From assembly GCF_001591345.1 (NCBI RefSeq), contig NZ_BCUS01000009.1, forward strand, positions 26,606-90,605: a DNA stretch of 64,000 bases. The letters are read 5' to 3'. The position numbers were made by a program, and so were the translations under genes. Under the pieces are notes generated by a model. The model was not told the origin of the DNA. It searched no databases and saw only the letters and a program-made list of their open reading frames with translations. Source of the stretch: Variovorax boronicumulans NBRC 103145 (GTDB lineage Bacteria; Pseudomonadota; Gammaproteobacteria; Burkholderiales; Burkholderiaceae_C). Positions 1-9,144 of this stretch are shown in pieces. Numbering within the stretch: the first letter of the stretch is position 1; each line of letters opens with the position of its first letter.

Positions 1-822
1 CAGGTTGATGGTCACGTTGGCCGGGGGAATCGGCTTGAGGAACCACTTGTCATACAGCTTGGCGAGTTCGCCCGACTTGGCCTGTGCCTTGATGCTGTCG
101 TCCACGGCCTTCTTGAAGGCCGGGTCGTCCTTGCGGATCATGATGGCGATGGGCTCCACGGCCAGCACGTCGTTCAGGATCTTGTAGTCCTTGGGCGACT
201 TCGACTTGGCGGCCAGGGCAGCCAGGATCGAGCCGTCCATCACGAAGGCGTCGGCACGGCCGGTTTCCAGCAGCAGGAAGCTGTCGGAGTGGTCCTTGCC
301 GTAGACCTCCTTGAAGGTCAGGTTCTCGGCGCGCTTTTGCTTGCGCACGGTCTGCAGCGGCGTGGTGCCGGTGGTGGTGGCGACCGTCTTGTCCTTCAGG
401 TCGGCCAGCGAGTTGATGCCCGAGTTGGCCTTGACGACGATCTTGGTTTCTTCGACGTAAGTGGTCACGCCGAAAGCCACGTCCTTCTGGCGGGTGGCGT
501 TGTTGGTGGTGGAGCCGCACTCGATGTCCACGGTGCCGTTCTGCACGAGGGGGATGCGGTTCTGCGAAGTCACGGGCTGGTACTTGACTTCGAGCTTCTT
601 GCCGGCGGCCTTCTCCAGGTCCTTGATGATGTTGGCGCAGACGTCGTAGTGGAAGCCGGTGTACTGGCCATTGCCGAGCGTGTACGAAAGGCCGGAGGAC
701 TCACGCACGCCTTCGGTGATGGTGCCCGAGGCCTTGATCTTGGCCAGGGTGTCATTGGCCTGTGCAAAGGCGCCGCTGGTGGCGAGCGCTGCGACAGCCA
801 ATGCCAATACTTGTTTTTTCAT
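1..822 (-). CDS. amino-acid ABC transporter substrate-binding protein, 3' end outside window
   Basis: Periplasmic binding protein of a polar amino-acid ABC importer, resembling the glutamate/aspartate GltI group. The first 20 or so residues (MKKQVLALAVAALATSGAFA) form a Sec signal peptide. The mature part has the family features VRESSGLSYTLGNGQYTGFHYDVC, with an acidic ligand-proximal stretch, then DIECGSTTNN and DLKDKTVATTTGTT. 274 codons lie in the window, and the usual length is about 300, so only a short C-terminus is missing. The start has an AGGAG about 8 nt upstream. The permease and ATPase genes would be expected beyond position 1. The exact amino acid cannot be read from sequence alone. 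Confidence 0.9.
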   Translation of the reverse strand, partial: MKKQVLALAVAALATSGAFAQANDTLAKIKASGTITEGVRESSGLSYTLGNGQYTGFHYDVCANIIKDLEKAAGKKLEVKYQPVTSQNRIPLVQNGTVDIECGSTTNNATRQKDVAFGVTTYVEETKIVVKANSGINSLADLKDKTVATTTGTTPLQTVRKQKRAENLTFKEVYGKDHSDSFLLLETGRADAFVMDGSILAALAAKSKSPKDYKILNDVLAVEPIAIMIRKDDPAFKKAVDDSIKAQAKSGELAKLYDKWFLKPIPPANVTINL

Positions 823-1214
823 ACGAAAAGCTCCTGAGGGTGACTGAAACAAATAGAACGAAATTCTAGACACTCGCATTTTGCGGGATACCCGGACCAA
901 CCCGGTGCATTCCACGGGCATCGCCGCCCGCCTCGCACCGGCTGCGCCCATCGGGGCGCCAGCCTGGTGCAATCCAGACATTTCGCATTGTCCGACTTTC
1001 ACTAAGCAGCCTTTGTGCCCGCGTTGGAGCGGCTGTGTGCGTGGTGCAAGCAGCGACCGGCGATCCCCGGCGTGCAACGGCCGAAAAAAACTGCCGCGAC
1101 TGTAGTGGCGCCGTGGCCGGGCCGCCAATGCTGATTGCGGGGGGTCGTATGCGTGGTGCTTATAGATTGTGCAGCGCACAAATCCACAACCGTTCACCAT
1201 TCACACTCGCCCGC
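823..1214. other. intergenic region upstream of the binding-protein gene
   Basis: No gene is supported in these 392 bases; the open frames here are shadows. The part nearest the binding-protein gene is AT-rich and carries a small perfect inverted repeat, TAGAA-N5-TTCTA (854-868), in the expected promoter area. The remainder is ordinary GC-rich spacer holding the 3' flank of the LysR gene. I could not assign a convincing -35/-10 pair. Confidence 0.5.
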
Positions 1215-2204
1215 TCACTGCGGCGGCTGGGTTCCAACCAGGTAGGACCACAGGGCGTCGGCCGTGCGCTTGGGCTGCAGGCTTTCGGACAGCCCGGCCC
1301 GGGCCGCCGAGCGGCCGGCGCCGCCCTTCACCGGGACCGGCGCGGTGGGCCGCTCGCGGTAGGCGCGGATTTCCATCTTGGCCTCCAGGCTGTCGATCTC
1401 GGGCGGCAGCGCGCTCACCAGCTTGCGCGCCTTGATCTCCTTGCGCACCGCGCTCTGCGGCAGGAAGGCGATGCCGTGGCCTTCGAGCGCCATCACCTTC
1501 AGGCCTTCGGCCATGTCGGTCTCGTAGACGCGGTCCAGGTGGATGGCGGTGCCCGACTCTTTCAGCAGCTGGTCGACCACGCGCCCGAGGTAGGCGCCCG
1601 GCGCATAGCCCAGGTAGGGCAACGGCTGGCCCGGGCGGCCCGGCAGCCGGTAGCGCGGCGCGCCCTCGGCATCGGCCTTGACCCAGGGGGCGACGGTTTC
1701 CTCGCCCAGGCTGACCATCTCGTACTTGGTGGCGTCCAGCTGCAGCGGCTGCGAGGGGTGGTGGTAGGCAATGAGCAGATCGCAGCTGCCCTCGACCAGC
1801 CGCAGCACCGCGTCATGCACGTTGAGCGCGATGAGCCGGCTCTTGATCGGCCCGAAGTGCTCGCGCAGGCTGGTGACCCACGAGGGGAAGAAGGTGAAGG
1901 CCAGCGTGTGCGGCACGGCGATCTCGATCACGTCCTGGCCGGCGGCCGAGTGGCCGCGCAGCATGGCGCGCGTGCTCTGCAGCGACTGCAGCATCTCGAT
2001 GGCCTGGCTGTACAGCGTCTGGCCCGCGGGCGTGAGGCGCGTGGGGTAGGAGCTGCGGTCGACCAGGTCGGTGCCGGCCCATCCCTCGAGCGCCTGGATG
2101 CGCCGCGAGAACGCCGGCTGCGTCACGTGCCTCAACTGGGCCGAGCGGCTGAAGCTGCGGGTTTCCGCCAAGCTGATGAAGTCTTCGAGCCACTTTGTTT
2201 CCAT
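1215..2204 (-). CDS. LysR-family transcriptional regulator
   Basis: LysR-type regulator of 329 residues. The winged helix-turn-helix is at residues 1-60 (METKWLEDFISLAETRSFSR, then QPAFSRRIQALE), followed by an effector-binding domain of two periplasmic-binding-like lobes to about residue 295. A basic, proline-rich tail of about 35 residues makes it slightly longer than the usual 300. It is divergent from the amidase gene with only 61 bases between the two starts. A role in regulating that gene and itself is therefore likely but not shown. The effector is unknown. Confidence 0.9.
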   Translation of the reverse strand: METKWLEDFISLAETRSFSRSAQLRHVTQPAFSRRIQALEGWAGTDLVDRSSYPTRLTPAGQTLYSQAIEMLQSLQSTRAMLRGHSAAGQDVIEIAVPHTLAFTFFPSWVTSLREHFGPIKSRLIALNVHDAVLRLVEGSCDLLIAYHHPSQPLQLDATKYEMVSLGEETVAPWVKADAEGAPRYRLPGRPGQPLPYLGYAPGAYLGRVVDQLLKESGTAIHLDRVYETDMAEGLKVMALEGHGIAFLPQSAVRKEIKARKLVSALPPEIDSLEAKMEIRAYRERPTAPVPVKGGAGRSAARAGLSESLQPKRTADALWSYLVGTQPPQ

Positions 2205-2265
2205 ACGCGGCGATTATGCGAGCGCCGCGCCATACTGGGCGCCCCCTCCTTTTCCCGCATGCGCC

Positions 2266-3708
2266 ATGCCTTTCGACGACCTGCCTGAGCTCAGCGCCAC
2301 CGAACTTTCGCGCAAGATCGCGGCCCGCGACGTGTCCTGCCGCGAGGTGATGCAGGCGTCGCTCGCCCGCATCGATGCGCTCAACCCGCGCTTCAACGCC
2401 ATCGTCTCCCTGCGCGATGCGGCCCAACTGCTGGCCGAGGCCGACGAACGCGACGCCGAGCTGGCGCGCGGCGAACGGCGCGGCTGGATGCACGGCTTTC
2501 CGCTGGCCGTGAAAGACCTGAGCCACGCCGCCGGCCTGCCGACCACGATGGGCTCGCCGCTGTCGCCGCGTTCGCCCGCGCGCACCGACAGCCTGCATGT
2601 GGCGCGCATGCGCGCGGCCGGCGCCGTGGTCATCGGCAAGACCAACACGCCCGAGTTCGGGCTCGGCTCGCACACCTACAACACGGTGTTCGGCGTCACG
2701 CGCAATGCCTACGCGTCCGACCGCAGCGCGGGCGGCAGCAGCGGCGGCGCGGCCGTGGCGCTGGCCCTGGGCATGCTGCCCGTGGCCGACGGCAGCGACA
2801 TGATGGGATCGCTGCGCAACCCCGCCGCCTTCAACAACGTGATCGGCCTGCGCCCGTCACGCGGCCGCGTGCCCGGCGACCCGGAGCAGGAACTCTTCTT
2901 CCAGCAGCTGGGCTGCGAGGGCCCGATGGGCCGCACCGTGGAAGACACGGCCCGGCTGCTGGCCGTGCAGGCGGGTTTCGACACGCGCGTGCCGCTGTCG
3001 TCGCCGCACGCCCTGCCCTCGCCCGACGACCTGCAGCTGGACGGCGACGGCCGCGGCCTGCGCATCGGCTGGCTCGGCAGCCTCTGGCCCGAGCTGCCGC
3101 TGGCGCCGGGCGTGCGCGAACTCGGCGAGCAGGCGCTCGGCACCTTCCGCACCATCGGCTGCGAGGTCGAGCCCTGCACGCTGGACGTGCCGCGCGAGCA
3201 CAACTGGAGCGCCTGGCTGCGATTGAGGCAACTGCTGGTGGGCGGCAAGCTCGGCGCCTACCTGAGCGACCCGAAGCTGTTCGCCCAGCTCAAGCCCGAG
3301 GCGCAATGGGAGATCGAGCAGAGCCGGCACCTGGACGCCGCCTCGCTGTACCAGGCCTCGCACTACCGCTCGAACGTGTACCGCGCGTTCCTGAAGCTCT
3401 TCGAGCGCTTCGACTTCGTGGTCGCGCCGACGGCGCAGGTGTTCCCGTTCGATGCCGAGCTGCACTGGCCGGCCGAGGTGAACGGCGTGAAGAGCGACAC
3501 CTACCACCGCTGGATGGAGATCGTCACGCCCTTCACGCTGGCGGGCCTGCCCACGCTCAACGTGCGTGCGGGCTTCGGCGACGGCGGGCTGCCGATGGGG
3601 CTGCAGCTGGCGGGGCCGATCCATGCCGACCTCGACGTGCTGCGGCTGGGCCATGCCTACGACCAGGCCTGCGGCTGGGCGGCGCGGCGCCCGCCGGCCC
3701 TGTCCTGA
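2266..3708 (+). CDS. amidase, amidase-signature family
   Basis: Amidase-signature hydrolase of 480 residues, acting on a carboxamide of unknown identity. The Ser-cisSer-Lys triad is readable: Lys83 in PLAVKDLSH, cis-Ser158 in the GGSSGGAA loop and the likely nucleophile Ser182 in GSDMMGSLR. The usual motif at the last place is GT/SDTGGS-I/V-R, so the two residues before Gly-Ser are atypical. ATG 2266 is chosen over the longer frame from 2071, because the extra part lies over the divergent LysR gene. It converges on the dehydrogenase gene with 10 bases between. No signal peptide is visible, so it is probably cytoplasmic. Confidence 0.9.
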   Translation: MPFDDLPELSATELSRKIAARDVSCREVMQASLARIDALNPRFNAIVSLRDAAQLLAEADERDAELARGERRGWMHGFPLAVKDLSHAAGLPTTMGSPLSPRSPARTDSLHVARMRAAGAVVIGKTNTPEFGLGSHTYNTVFGVTRNAYASDRSAGGSSGGAAVALALGMLPVADGSDMMGSLRNPAAFNNVIGLRPSRGRVPGDPEQELFFQQLGCEGPMGRTVEDTARLLAVQAGFDTRVPLSSPHALPSPDDLQLDGDGRGLRIGWLGSLWPELPLAPGVRELGEQALGTFRTIGCEVEPCTLDVPREHNWSAWLRLRQLLVGGKLGAYLSDPKLFAQLKPEAQWEIEQSRHLDAASLYQASHYRSNVYRAFLKLFERFDFVVAPTAQVFPFDAELHWPAEVNGVKSDTYHRWMEIVTPFTLAGLPTLNVRAGFGDGGLPMGLQLAGPIHADLDVLRLGHAYDQACGWAARRPPALS

Positions 3709-3718
3709 TCGGTTCTGA

Positions 3719-4657
3719 TCAGATCGGCGTGAGCACGCCGCGCCCCGCGAAGTGCCCTTGGGCGTTCGCAAGGAAGTGGTCCACCGACTTCTGCGTGGCC
3801 TCGGGCGACCAGCCCGCCATGTGCGGCGTGAGCAGCACGTTGTCCAGACCGATGAGCGGCTCGGGGCGCTTGGGTTCGCTCTCGTACACGTCCAGGCCCG
3901 CGCCCGCGATGCGGCACTCGCGCAGCGCCTTCGCCAGCGCCTGGGTGTCGACCACGCTGCCGCGGCCGATGCTCACGAGATAACCCTGCGGCCCCAGCGC
4001 GTCGAGCACCTCGGCGTTGACCAGGTGCTTGGTCGCCGGCCCGCCCGGCGCGGCCAGCACCAGGAAGTCGGCCCAGGTGGCGAGCGACTTCAGGTCGTCG
4101 AAGTAGCGGTGCGTGGCGCCTTCGCGCGGCTTGCGGTTGTGATAGCCGATTTCCATGTCGAAGGCCGCCGCGCGCTTGGCGATCTTCTGGCCGATGGTGC
4201 CCAGCCCCAGGATGCCGAGCTTCTTGCCCGACACGTTCGGCGGCTGCGGAATGGCTTCGCGCCACACGCCTTCGCGGCACAGCCGGTCGAGCGTGCGGAA
4301 CTCGCGCACGATGCTGATCAGCAGGCCGAAGGCATGGTCGGCCACGCAGTCGTCGTTGGTGCCCGCGCCGTTGGCGGTGGCGATGCCGCGTGCGCGCGTG
4401 ACCTCGAGCGGCACGCCTTCGTAGCCCGCGCCCATGCAGCAGACCAGTTCGAGCGCCGGCATGGCGTCGATCTCGGCGGGCGTGAGGCCGATGACGCCGA
4501 TGGTCAGCACCGCGCGGAACTTGGGGCCGTGCTCGGCGATGGCGGCGGCGCGCTGCGCGTCGCCGAAGGCGTAGGTCATGTCGTAGACCTCGGCAATCTG
4601 GGCCTGGTGGGCGCTCGAGAGGCTGTTGAGCACCAGCAGGGGAATCTTGGTCGACAC
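3719..4657 (-). CDS. D-2-hydroxyacid dehydrogenase (glyoxylate/hydroxypyruvate reductase type)
   Basis: NAD(P)-dependent 2-hydroxyacid dehydrogenase of 312 residues. The Rossmann motif GLGTIGQKIAKRA is followed by a basic YHNRKP. This resembles NADPH-preferring glyoxylate/hydroxypyruvate reductases. The catalytic Arg lies in LVSIGRGSVVD and the catalytic His in LTPHMAGWSPEA. The GTG at 4657 is preferred because AGGAG stands 7 nt upstream. The longer frame to 4786 adds a non-homologous arm overlapping the ABC gene. It sits 49 bases downstream of the ABC exporter on the same strand and may be co-transcribed. Confidence 0.9.
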   Translation of the reverse strand: MSTKIPLLVLNSLSSAHQAQIAEVYDMTYAFGDAQRAAAIAEHGPKFRAVLTIGVIGLTPAEIDAMPALELVCCMGAGYEGVPLEVTRARGIATANGAGTNDDCVADHAFGLLISIVREFRTLDRLCREGVWREAIPQPPNVSGKKLGILGLGTIGQKIAKRAAAFDMEIGYHNRKPREGATHRYFDDLKSLATWADFLVLAAPGGPATKHLVNAEVLDALGPQGYLVSIGRGSVVDTQALAKALRECRIAGAGLDVYESEPKRPEPLIGLDNVLLTPHMAGWSPEATQKSVDHFLANAQGHFAGRGVLTPI

Positions 4658-4706
4658 GTCTGAACTCCTGGGGTCGGTGAAAAGAAAGAAGGGGTGAATG
4701 ATCGGG

Positions 4707-6542
4707 CTAGAGCATCGGCACTGCTTCGCTCTTCTGCAAAGCCCACATCTGGGCATAGCGGCCCTGCTGGGCCAGCAGATCGGCATGCGTGCCGCGCTCG
4801 ACGATCACGCCCGACTCGAGCACCAGGATCTCATGCGCCTCGACCACGGTCGAGAGGCGGTGCGCGATGACCAGCGTGGTCTTGCCCTGCGCGGCGCTGC
4901 GCAGCTCGGACTGGATCGCGCGTTCGTTGGCCGAGTCGAGCGCCGAGGTGGCCTCGTCGAAGATCACGATCGGCGGGTTCTTCAAGAGCGTGCGCGCGAT
5001 GGCCACGCGCTGCTTCTCGCCGCCCGAGAGCTTCAGGCCGCGCTCGCCCACCGTCGTCTCGTAGCCCTTGGGCGTGGCGGCGATGAAGTCGTGGATGCGC
5101 GCGGCGCGCGCCGCCCCTTCGACCTCGTCGCGCGTGGCGCCGGGGCGGCCGTAGGCGATGTTGTATTCGACCGTGTCGTTGAACAGCACCGTGTCCTGCG
5201 GCACGATGCCGATGGCGCGGCGCACGCTGGCCTGCTGCACGGCGCGGATGTCTTCGCCGCCGATGGTGATGCGGCCCTGCTGCACGTCGTAGAAGCGGTA
5301 CAAGAGGCGCGCCAGCGTCGATTTGCCCGAGCCCGAGGGGCCGACCACCGCCACCGTCTTGCCGGCCGGGATCTCGAAGCTCACGTGCTTGAGGATCGGG
5401 CGATCGGGCTCGTAGGCGAAGCTCACGTCCTCGAAGCGGACGGTCGAGTCGGCGCCCGCCAGCGGCTGCGCGCCGGGCGCGTCGCGCACCTCGCGCTCCT
5501 TCTCCATCAGCACGAACATCTTGTCCAGGTCGGTCAGGCTCTGCTTGATCTCGCGGTAGATCACGCCCAGGAAATTGAGCGGAATGTAGAGCTGGATCAT
5601 GAAGGCGTTGACCATCACCAGGTCGCCCAGCGTCATGCGCCCTTCGACCACGCCCGAGGTGGCGCGCCACAGCATCAGCACCAGGCTCACGGCAATCAGC
5701 AGCTGCTGGCCGGTGTTGAGCATGCTCAGCGTGCGCTGGCTCTTGATGGCGGCCTTGCGGTAGCGGTCGAGGCTGGCGTCGTAGCGCCTGGCCTCGAACT
5801 CCTCGTTGTTGAAGTACTTGACGGTCTCGTAGTTCAGCAGCGAATCGACCGCGCGGCTCTGGGCCATGGAGTCGAGCTCGTTCATGGTGCGGCGGAACTG
5901 GGTGCGCCACTCGGTCACGGTGACCGTGAAGACGATGTACAGCACCAGCGCCGCGCCCGTGATCCACACGAACAGCGCGTCGAACTTCACGCCCAGGATG
6001 GTCAGCACCAGCGTCAGCTCGATGATGGTGGGCACGATGCTGTACAGCGACATCGAAATGAGCGAATGCACGCCGCGCGTGCCGCGCTCGATGTCACGCG
6101 TCATGCCGCCGGTCTGGCGCTCCAGGTGAAAGCGCAGGCTCAGCGCATGCAGGTGGCCGAACACCTGCAGCGCGATGCTGCGCGCCGCGCCCTCGGTGGC
6201 CTTGGCGAAGATCAGCTCGCGCAGCTCGTTGAAGAGCGAGGTCGAAAAGCGCAGCAGCCCGTAGGCCACCAGCAGCGCCATCGGCACGACGAGCAGCGCC
6301 TGCGCCATGTCGGGCTTGGGCGTCATCGTGTCGACGAGGTTCTTGAGCAGCACCGGCACGCCCACGTTCGCCACCTTGGCCGCGATCATGAAGCCGAGCG
6401 CGGCGATCACCCGCCACTTGTACTGCCAGAGGTAGGGAAACAGGCGGCGCAGGGTCGCCCAGTCGGAACGGTCGGAGCGCGCGGGCGGATGGCCGCCGGG
6501 CGCATGGGGAGAGGAGGAAAGGGCTTCGCCGCTTCGGCGCAT
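4707..6542 (-). CDS. Atm1-type ABC exporter, fused permease and ATPase
   Basis: Half-transporter of 611 residues with an N-terminal six-helix membrane domain (about 40-330) and a C-terminal ATPase domain (about 370-605). Walker A is GPSGSGKST, the signature LSGGEKQRVA, Walker B IVIFDEATSALD and the switch IAHRLST. The membrane domain resembles the Atm1/ABCB7/HMT1 group, whose members export glutathione-linked or sulfur-containing compounds and heavy-metal conjugates. The substrate here is inferred from that family only. The start at 6542 leaves 42 bases to the divergent thioesterase gene. An upstream extension to 7214 was rejected because it runs antisense to that gene. Confidence 0.92.
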   Translation of the reverse strand: MRRSGEALSSSPHAPGGHPPARSDRSDWATLRRLFPYLWQYKWRVIAALGFMIAAKVANVGVPVLLKNLVDTMTPKPDMAQALLVVPMALLVAYGLLRFSTSLFNELRELIFAKATEGAARSIALQVFGHLHALSLRFHLERQTGGMTRDIERGTRGVHSLISMSLYSIVPTIIELTLVLTILGVKFDALFVWITGAALVLYIVFTVTVTEWRTQFRRTMNELDSMAQSRAVDSLLNYETVKYFNNEEFEARRYDASLDRYRKAAIKSQRTLSMLNTGQQLLIAVSLVLMLWRATSGVVEGRMTLGDLVMVNAFMIQLYIPLNFLGVIYREIKQSLTDLDKMFVLMEKEREVRDAPGAQPLAGADSTVRFEDVSFAYEPDRPILKHVSFEIPAGKTVAVVGPSGSGKSTLARLLYRFYDVQQGRITIGGEDIRAVQQASVRRAIGIVPQDTVLFNDTVEYNIAYGRPGATRDEVEGAARAARIHDFIAATPKGYETTVGERGLKLSGGEKQRVAIARTLLKNPPIVIFDEATSALDSANERAIQSELRSAAQGKTTLVIAHRLSTVVEAHEILVLESGVIVERGTHADLLAQQGRYAQMWALQKSEAVPML

Positions 6543-6584
6543 GGGGGACAATCGTGGGTGTTGTTGTTGCTTCAGATTGTGCCC

Positions 6585-7028
6585 ATGTCCTCCCCTTCCA
6601 GTGCCGCTTCCGCCGCAGCGGCCGCCGCCGCCACCCTCAAGAGCCTGCCCACCGACATGGAGCTGGTGCTCAAGGTCATCCCGATGCCGGCCGACTGCAA
6701 CGCCAACGGCGACATCTTCGGCGGCTGGGTCATGGCGCAGTGCGACCTGGCCGGCTCGGTGATCCCGGCGCGCTACGCCAAGGGCCGCCAGGCGACGGTG
6801 GCGGTCAACGAGTTCATCTTCAAGCAGCCGGTGCGGCTGGGCGACATCCTCTCGTTCTATTCGAAGCTGGTGCGCTTGGGCCGCACCTCGATCACCGTGA
6901 CGGTCGAGGTGTTCGCCGAGCGCTTCCGCGCCCAGGGCGAGTACATCAAGGTGACGCAGGCCACCTTCACCTACGTCGCGATAGACGACAACGGCCGCCC
7001 CCGTCCCATCGAACAGCCGGCGGCCTGA
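6585..7028 (+). CDS. YciA-like acyl-CoA thioesterase
   Basis: Single hotdog-fold thioesterase of 147 residues. The catalytic region NANGDIFGGWVMAQCDLAGS matches the YciA/cytosolic acyl-CoA hydrolase group, with the active Asp in GDIFGG. After a low-complexity Ala/Ser-rich leader of about 18 residues the fold begins at PTDMELVLKVIPMPAD. It hydrolyses acyl-CoA thioesters in the cytoplasm, and YciA homologues are broad in chain length. It is divergent from the ABC exporter and converges on the binding protein at 7036 with a 7-base gap. Confidence 0.92.
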   Translation: MSSPSSAASAAAAAAATLKSLPTDMELVLKVIPMPADCNANGDIFGGWVMAQCDLAGSVIPARYAKGRQATVAVNEFIFKQPVRLGDILSFYSKLVRLGRTSITVTVEVFAERFRAQGEYIKVTQATFTYVAIDDNGRPRPIEQPAA

Positions 7029-7034
7029 GCCGCC
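7019..7034. terminator. short hairpin between convergent genes
   Basis: GGCGGC-CTGA-GCCGCC is a perfect 6-bp stem that includes the stop codon of the thioesterase gene and ends just before the stop of the facing gene. It could end transcription from both sides. There is no U tract, so intrinsic termination is not certain. Confidence 0.4.
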
Positions 7035-7035
7035 T

Positions 7036-8301
7036 TCAGGCGACGCCCATGCCGGCGTCGCGCACGCGCTCGAAGCACTCGAACTCGCGGTTGATCCAGC
7101 GCGCGTCGCGCCGCTCCACGCGGCGGATGTAGACCGACTGCACCACGTCGCGCGTGTGGGCGTCGATCTCGACCGGCCCGCGCGGGCTGTCCAGCCGCAG
7201 GCCGCGGAACGCATCCACCAGCCGCTCGACGCCCGCCTTGCCGCCGCGCGCGCCCGGCGCGCTCAGCGCGGCGTCGATGGCCGCGAGCCCGTCGTGCGCC
7301 GCCACGGCGAAGTAGCCCGGGCGCAGGTGGCTGCCGTACTCGGTCTCGAAGGCGCCCGCGAAACGCCGATTGGCCGGCGACTCGTGGGCAAAGGAATAGT
7401 GGTGGCTGGTGACCAGCCCCTCGGCCAGTTCGCCGATGCCGTCCAGGTAGTGGTCGTCGGTGGCGTCGCCCGTCGCGAGCAGGCGGATGCCGGTGTCGGC
7501 CATGCCGCGGTCGCGCCAGAACTTCAGGAAGATGGCGGGCATCTGGCCCGAGGGCAGGAAGAAGAACACGGCCTGCGGCTTGAGCTCGCGCAGGCGCAGC
7601 ATGTAGGCCGAATAGTCGAGCGTGTTCAGCGGCACGCGCAGCATCGCGCCCACGCGCCCGCCGCCCGCGGTGATGCCGGAGACGAAGGCGCTCTCGGCGT
7701 CCACGCCCGAGGCGTAGTCGGCCACCACGGTGCACACGTCGCGCAGCCCCTGCTGCAGCGCCCAGCGCGCCAGCGGCGCCGTGACCTGCGCGATGGTGAA
7801 CGACACCCGCACCATGAACGGCGAACGCCCGGGGATGCCCGAGGAGGCGGCGTTCATGATGACGGTCGGCACGCGCGCCTGCGTGGCGACGGTGCCGACG
7901 GCGTAGGCGTTGGAGCTGAAGTCCAGCCCCGTGAGCAGGTCGACGCGCTCGCTCTCGATGAGGTCCTGCGCCTGGCGCCGCGCCTGTTCGGGCGCGCTGC
8001 CGGGCACGTCGCGGCGCAGCAGCTCCACCGGCCGGCCCGCGATCTGCTGCTTGTGGTCGGCCAGCCAGACCGCCATGCCGGCGTCGAACTGGCGCCCGCC
8101 GCCCGCATAAGGCCCCGACCACGAACCGATGACCCCGATGCGCAACGGCCGCACACGCGCCAGCACCAGCGAGGGCGCCGCGAGCGAGCCCGCGAGTAAG
8201 CCCAAAGCATGCCGGCGCGTCGGCCCGAATGCTACTTTTTCAGTAGCACGCATCGCCCGTGTGGCGGGCGCTGTGGGCGGGTTGATGTCTGGAGCAGGCA
8301 C
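7036..8301 (-). CDS. branched-chain-amino-acid-type ABC substrate-binding protein
   Basis: Periplasmic binding protein of the Leu/Ile/Val (Peripla_BP_6) family, 421 residues. The N-terminus has TRRHALGLLAGSLAAPSLVLA, a twin-arginine-like start running into a hydrophobic signal, so Tat or Sec export is likely. The mature domain starts at RPLRIGVIGSWSGPYAGGG. The first ATG gives a long cytoplasmic lead; Met17 (MRATEKVAF) is an alternative start. No permease or ATPase genes lie beside it, so it is an orphan component. Members with this arrangement often bind aromatic or aliphatic acids, and the ligand here is unknown. Confidence 0.85.
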   Translation of the reverse strand: MPAPDINPPTAPATRAMRATEKVAFGPTRRHALGLLAGSLAAPSLVLARVRPLRIGVIGSWSGPYAGGGRQFDAGMAVWLADHKQQIAGRPVELLRRDVPGSAPEQARRQAQDLIESERVDLLTGLDFSSNAYAVGTVATQARVPTVIMNAASSGIPGRSPFMVRVSFTIAQVTAPLARWALQQGLRDVCTVVADYASGVDAESAFVSGITAGGGRVGAMLRVPLNTLDYSAYMLRLRELKPQAVFFFLPSGQMPAIFLKFWRDRGMADTGIRLLATGDATDDHYLDGIGELAEGLVTSHHYSFAHESPANRRFAGAFETEYGSHLRPGYFAVAAHDGLAAIDAALSAPGARGGKAGVERLVDAFRGLRLDSPRGPVEIDAHTRDVVQSVYIRRVERRDARWINREFECFERVRDAGMGVA

Positions 8302-8349
8302 GAGGAACAGTGTACGCAGCCACCGTCCGCAGGCAAGTCCACGGAAGGC

Positions 8350-9114
8350 TTAGACCTTCGAGAAATCGGGCTTGCGCTTCTCCATGAACGCACCGAAAGC
8401 CTCCTTCGCGGCCGGCTCGCGCAGCATGCGACCGAAGCTCGCGCCTTCTTCGCCCATGCGTTCGAGCACGGCGGGCATCTGCGTCTTCTTCAGCAGGCGC
8501 TTGGTTTCGATCAGCGCGCTCAGCGGCTTGGCCGCGAGCTTGCGCGCCTGCGTCTGGGCGATGCCATTGGCTTCGGTCGGCGGCACCACGCGGTTGACCA
8601 GGCCCACTTCGAGCGCGGCCTCGGCCATGAAGGGCTCGCCCAGCAGCAGGGCTTCGGCGGCGCGGTGGTAGCCCAGCATCTGCGGCACGAGCAGGCTCGA
8701 TGCGGCCTCGGGGCACAGGCCCAGGTTGACGAAGGGCATCGAGAAGGCCGCGTTGTCGCCCGCGTAGACGAGGTCGCAGTGGAACAGCATCGTGGTGCCG
8801 ATGCCCACGGCCGGGCCGCACACGGCCGCGACGATGGGCTTGGGGAAGGTGGCGATGCCGCGCAGGAAGCGGAACACCGGCGACTCCTGCGTGGAGGCCG
8901 GGCCGTTGAGGAAATCGCCGATGTCGTTGCCGGCGCTGAAGATCGTCGGGTCGCCCTGGATCAGCACGCAGCGCACGGCGGCTTCGCTCTCGGCCGTGGC
9001 GAGCGCGTCGGCCAGCGCGGCGTACATGCTGCTGGTGATCGAGTTCTTCTTGTCGACGCGGTTGAAGGTGATGGTCATCACGCCGGCTTCGGTGTGGACG
9101 AGGATGTCGCTCAT
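8350..9114 (-). CDS. enoyl-CoA hydratase/isomerase (crotonase) family protein
   Basis: Crotonase-fold enzyme of 254 residues. Oxyanion-hole motifs are seen at FSAGNDIGDFLNG and CGPAVGIGTTMLFHCDLVYA. The C-terminus TKRLLKKTQMPAVLERMGEE is typical of hydratases acting in acyl-CoA oxidation. ATG 9114 follows an AAGGAAA ribosome-binding sequence, while the longer frame to 9252 runs through repeat DNA. It is the last gene of the long minus-strand acyl-CoA cluster. Hydratase or isomerase activity is expected, and the specific substrate is not evident. Confidence 0.9.
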   Translation of the reverse strand: MSDILVHTEAGVMTITFNRVDKKNSITSSMYAALADALATAESEAAVRCVLIQGDPTIFSAGNDIGDFLNGPASTQESPVFRFLRGIATFPKPIVAAVCGPAVGIGTTMLFHCDLVYAGDNAAFSMPFVNLGLCPEAASSLLVPQMLGYHRAAEALLLGEPFMAEAALEVGLVNRVVPPTEANGIAQTQARKLAAKPLSALIETKRLLKKTQMPAVLERMGEEGASFGRMLREPAAKEAFGAFMEKRKPDFSKV

Positions 9115-9144
9115 GGGATTTCCTTGAAACAAAAAATGGACAAC

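Noticed and set aside
4698..7028. 776-codon plus-strand open frame over the ABC exporter gene
   Set aside because: It runs antisense to the clearly functional Atm1-like exporter. Only its last 148 codons are real, as the YciA-like gene at 6585.
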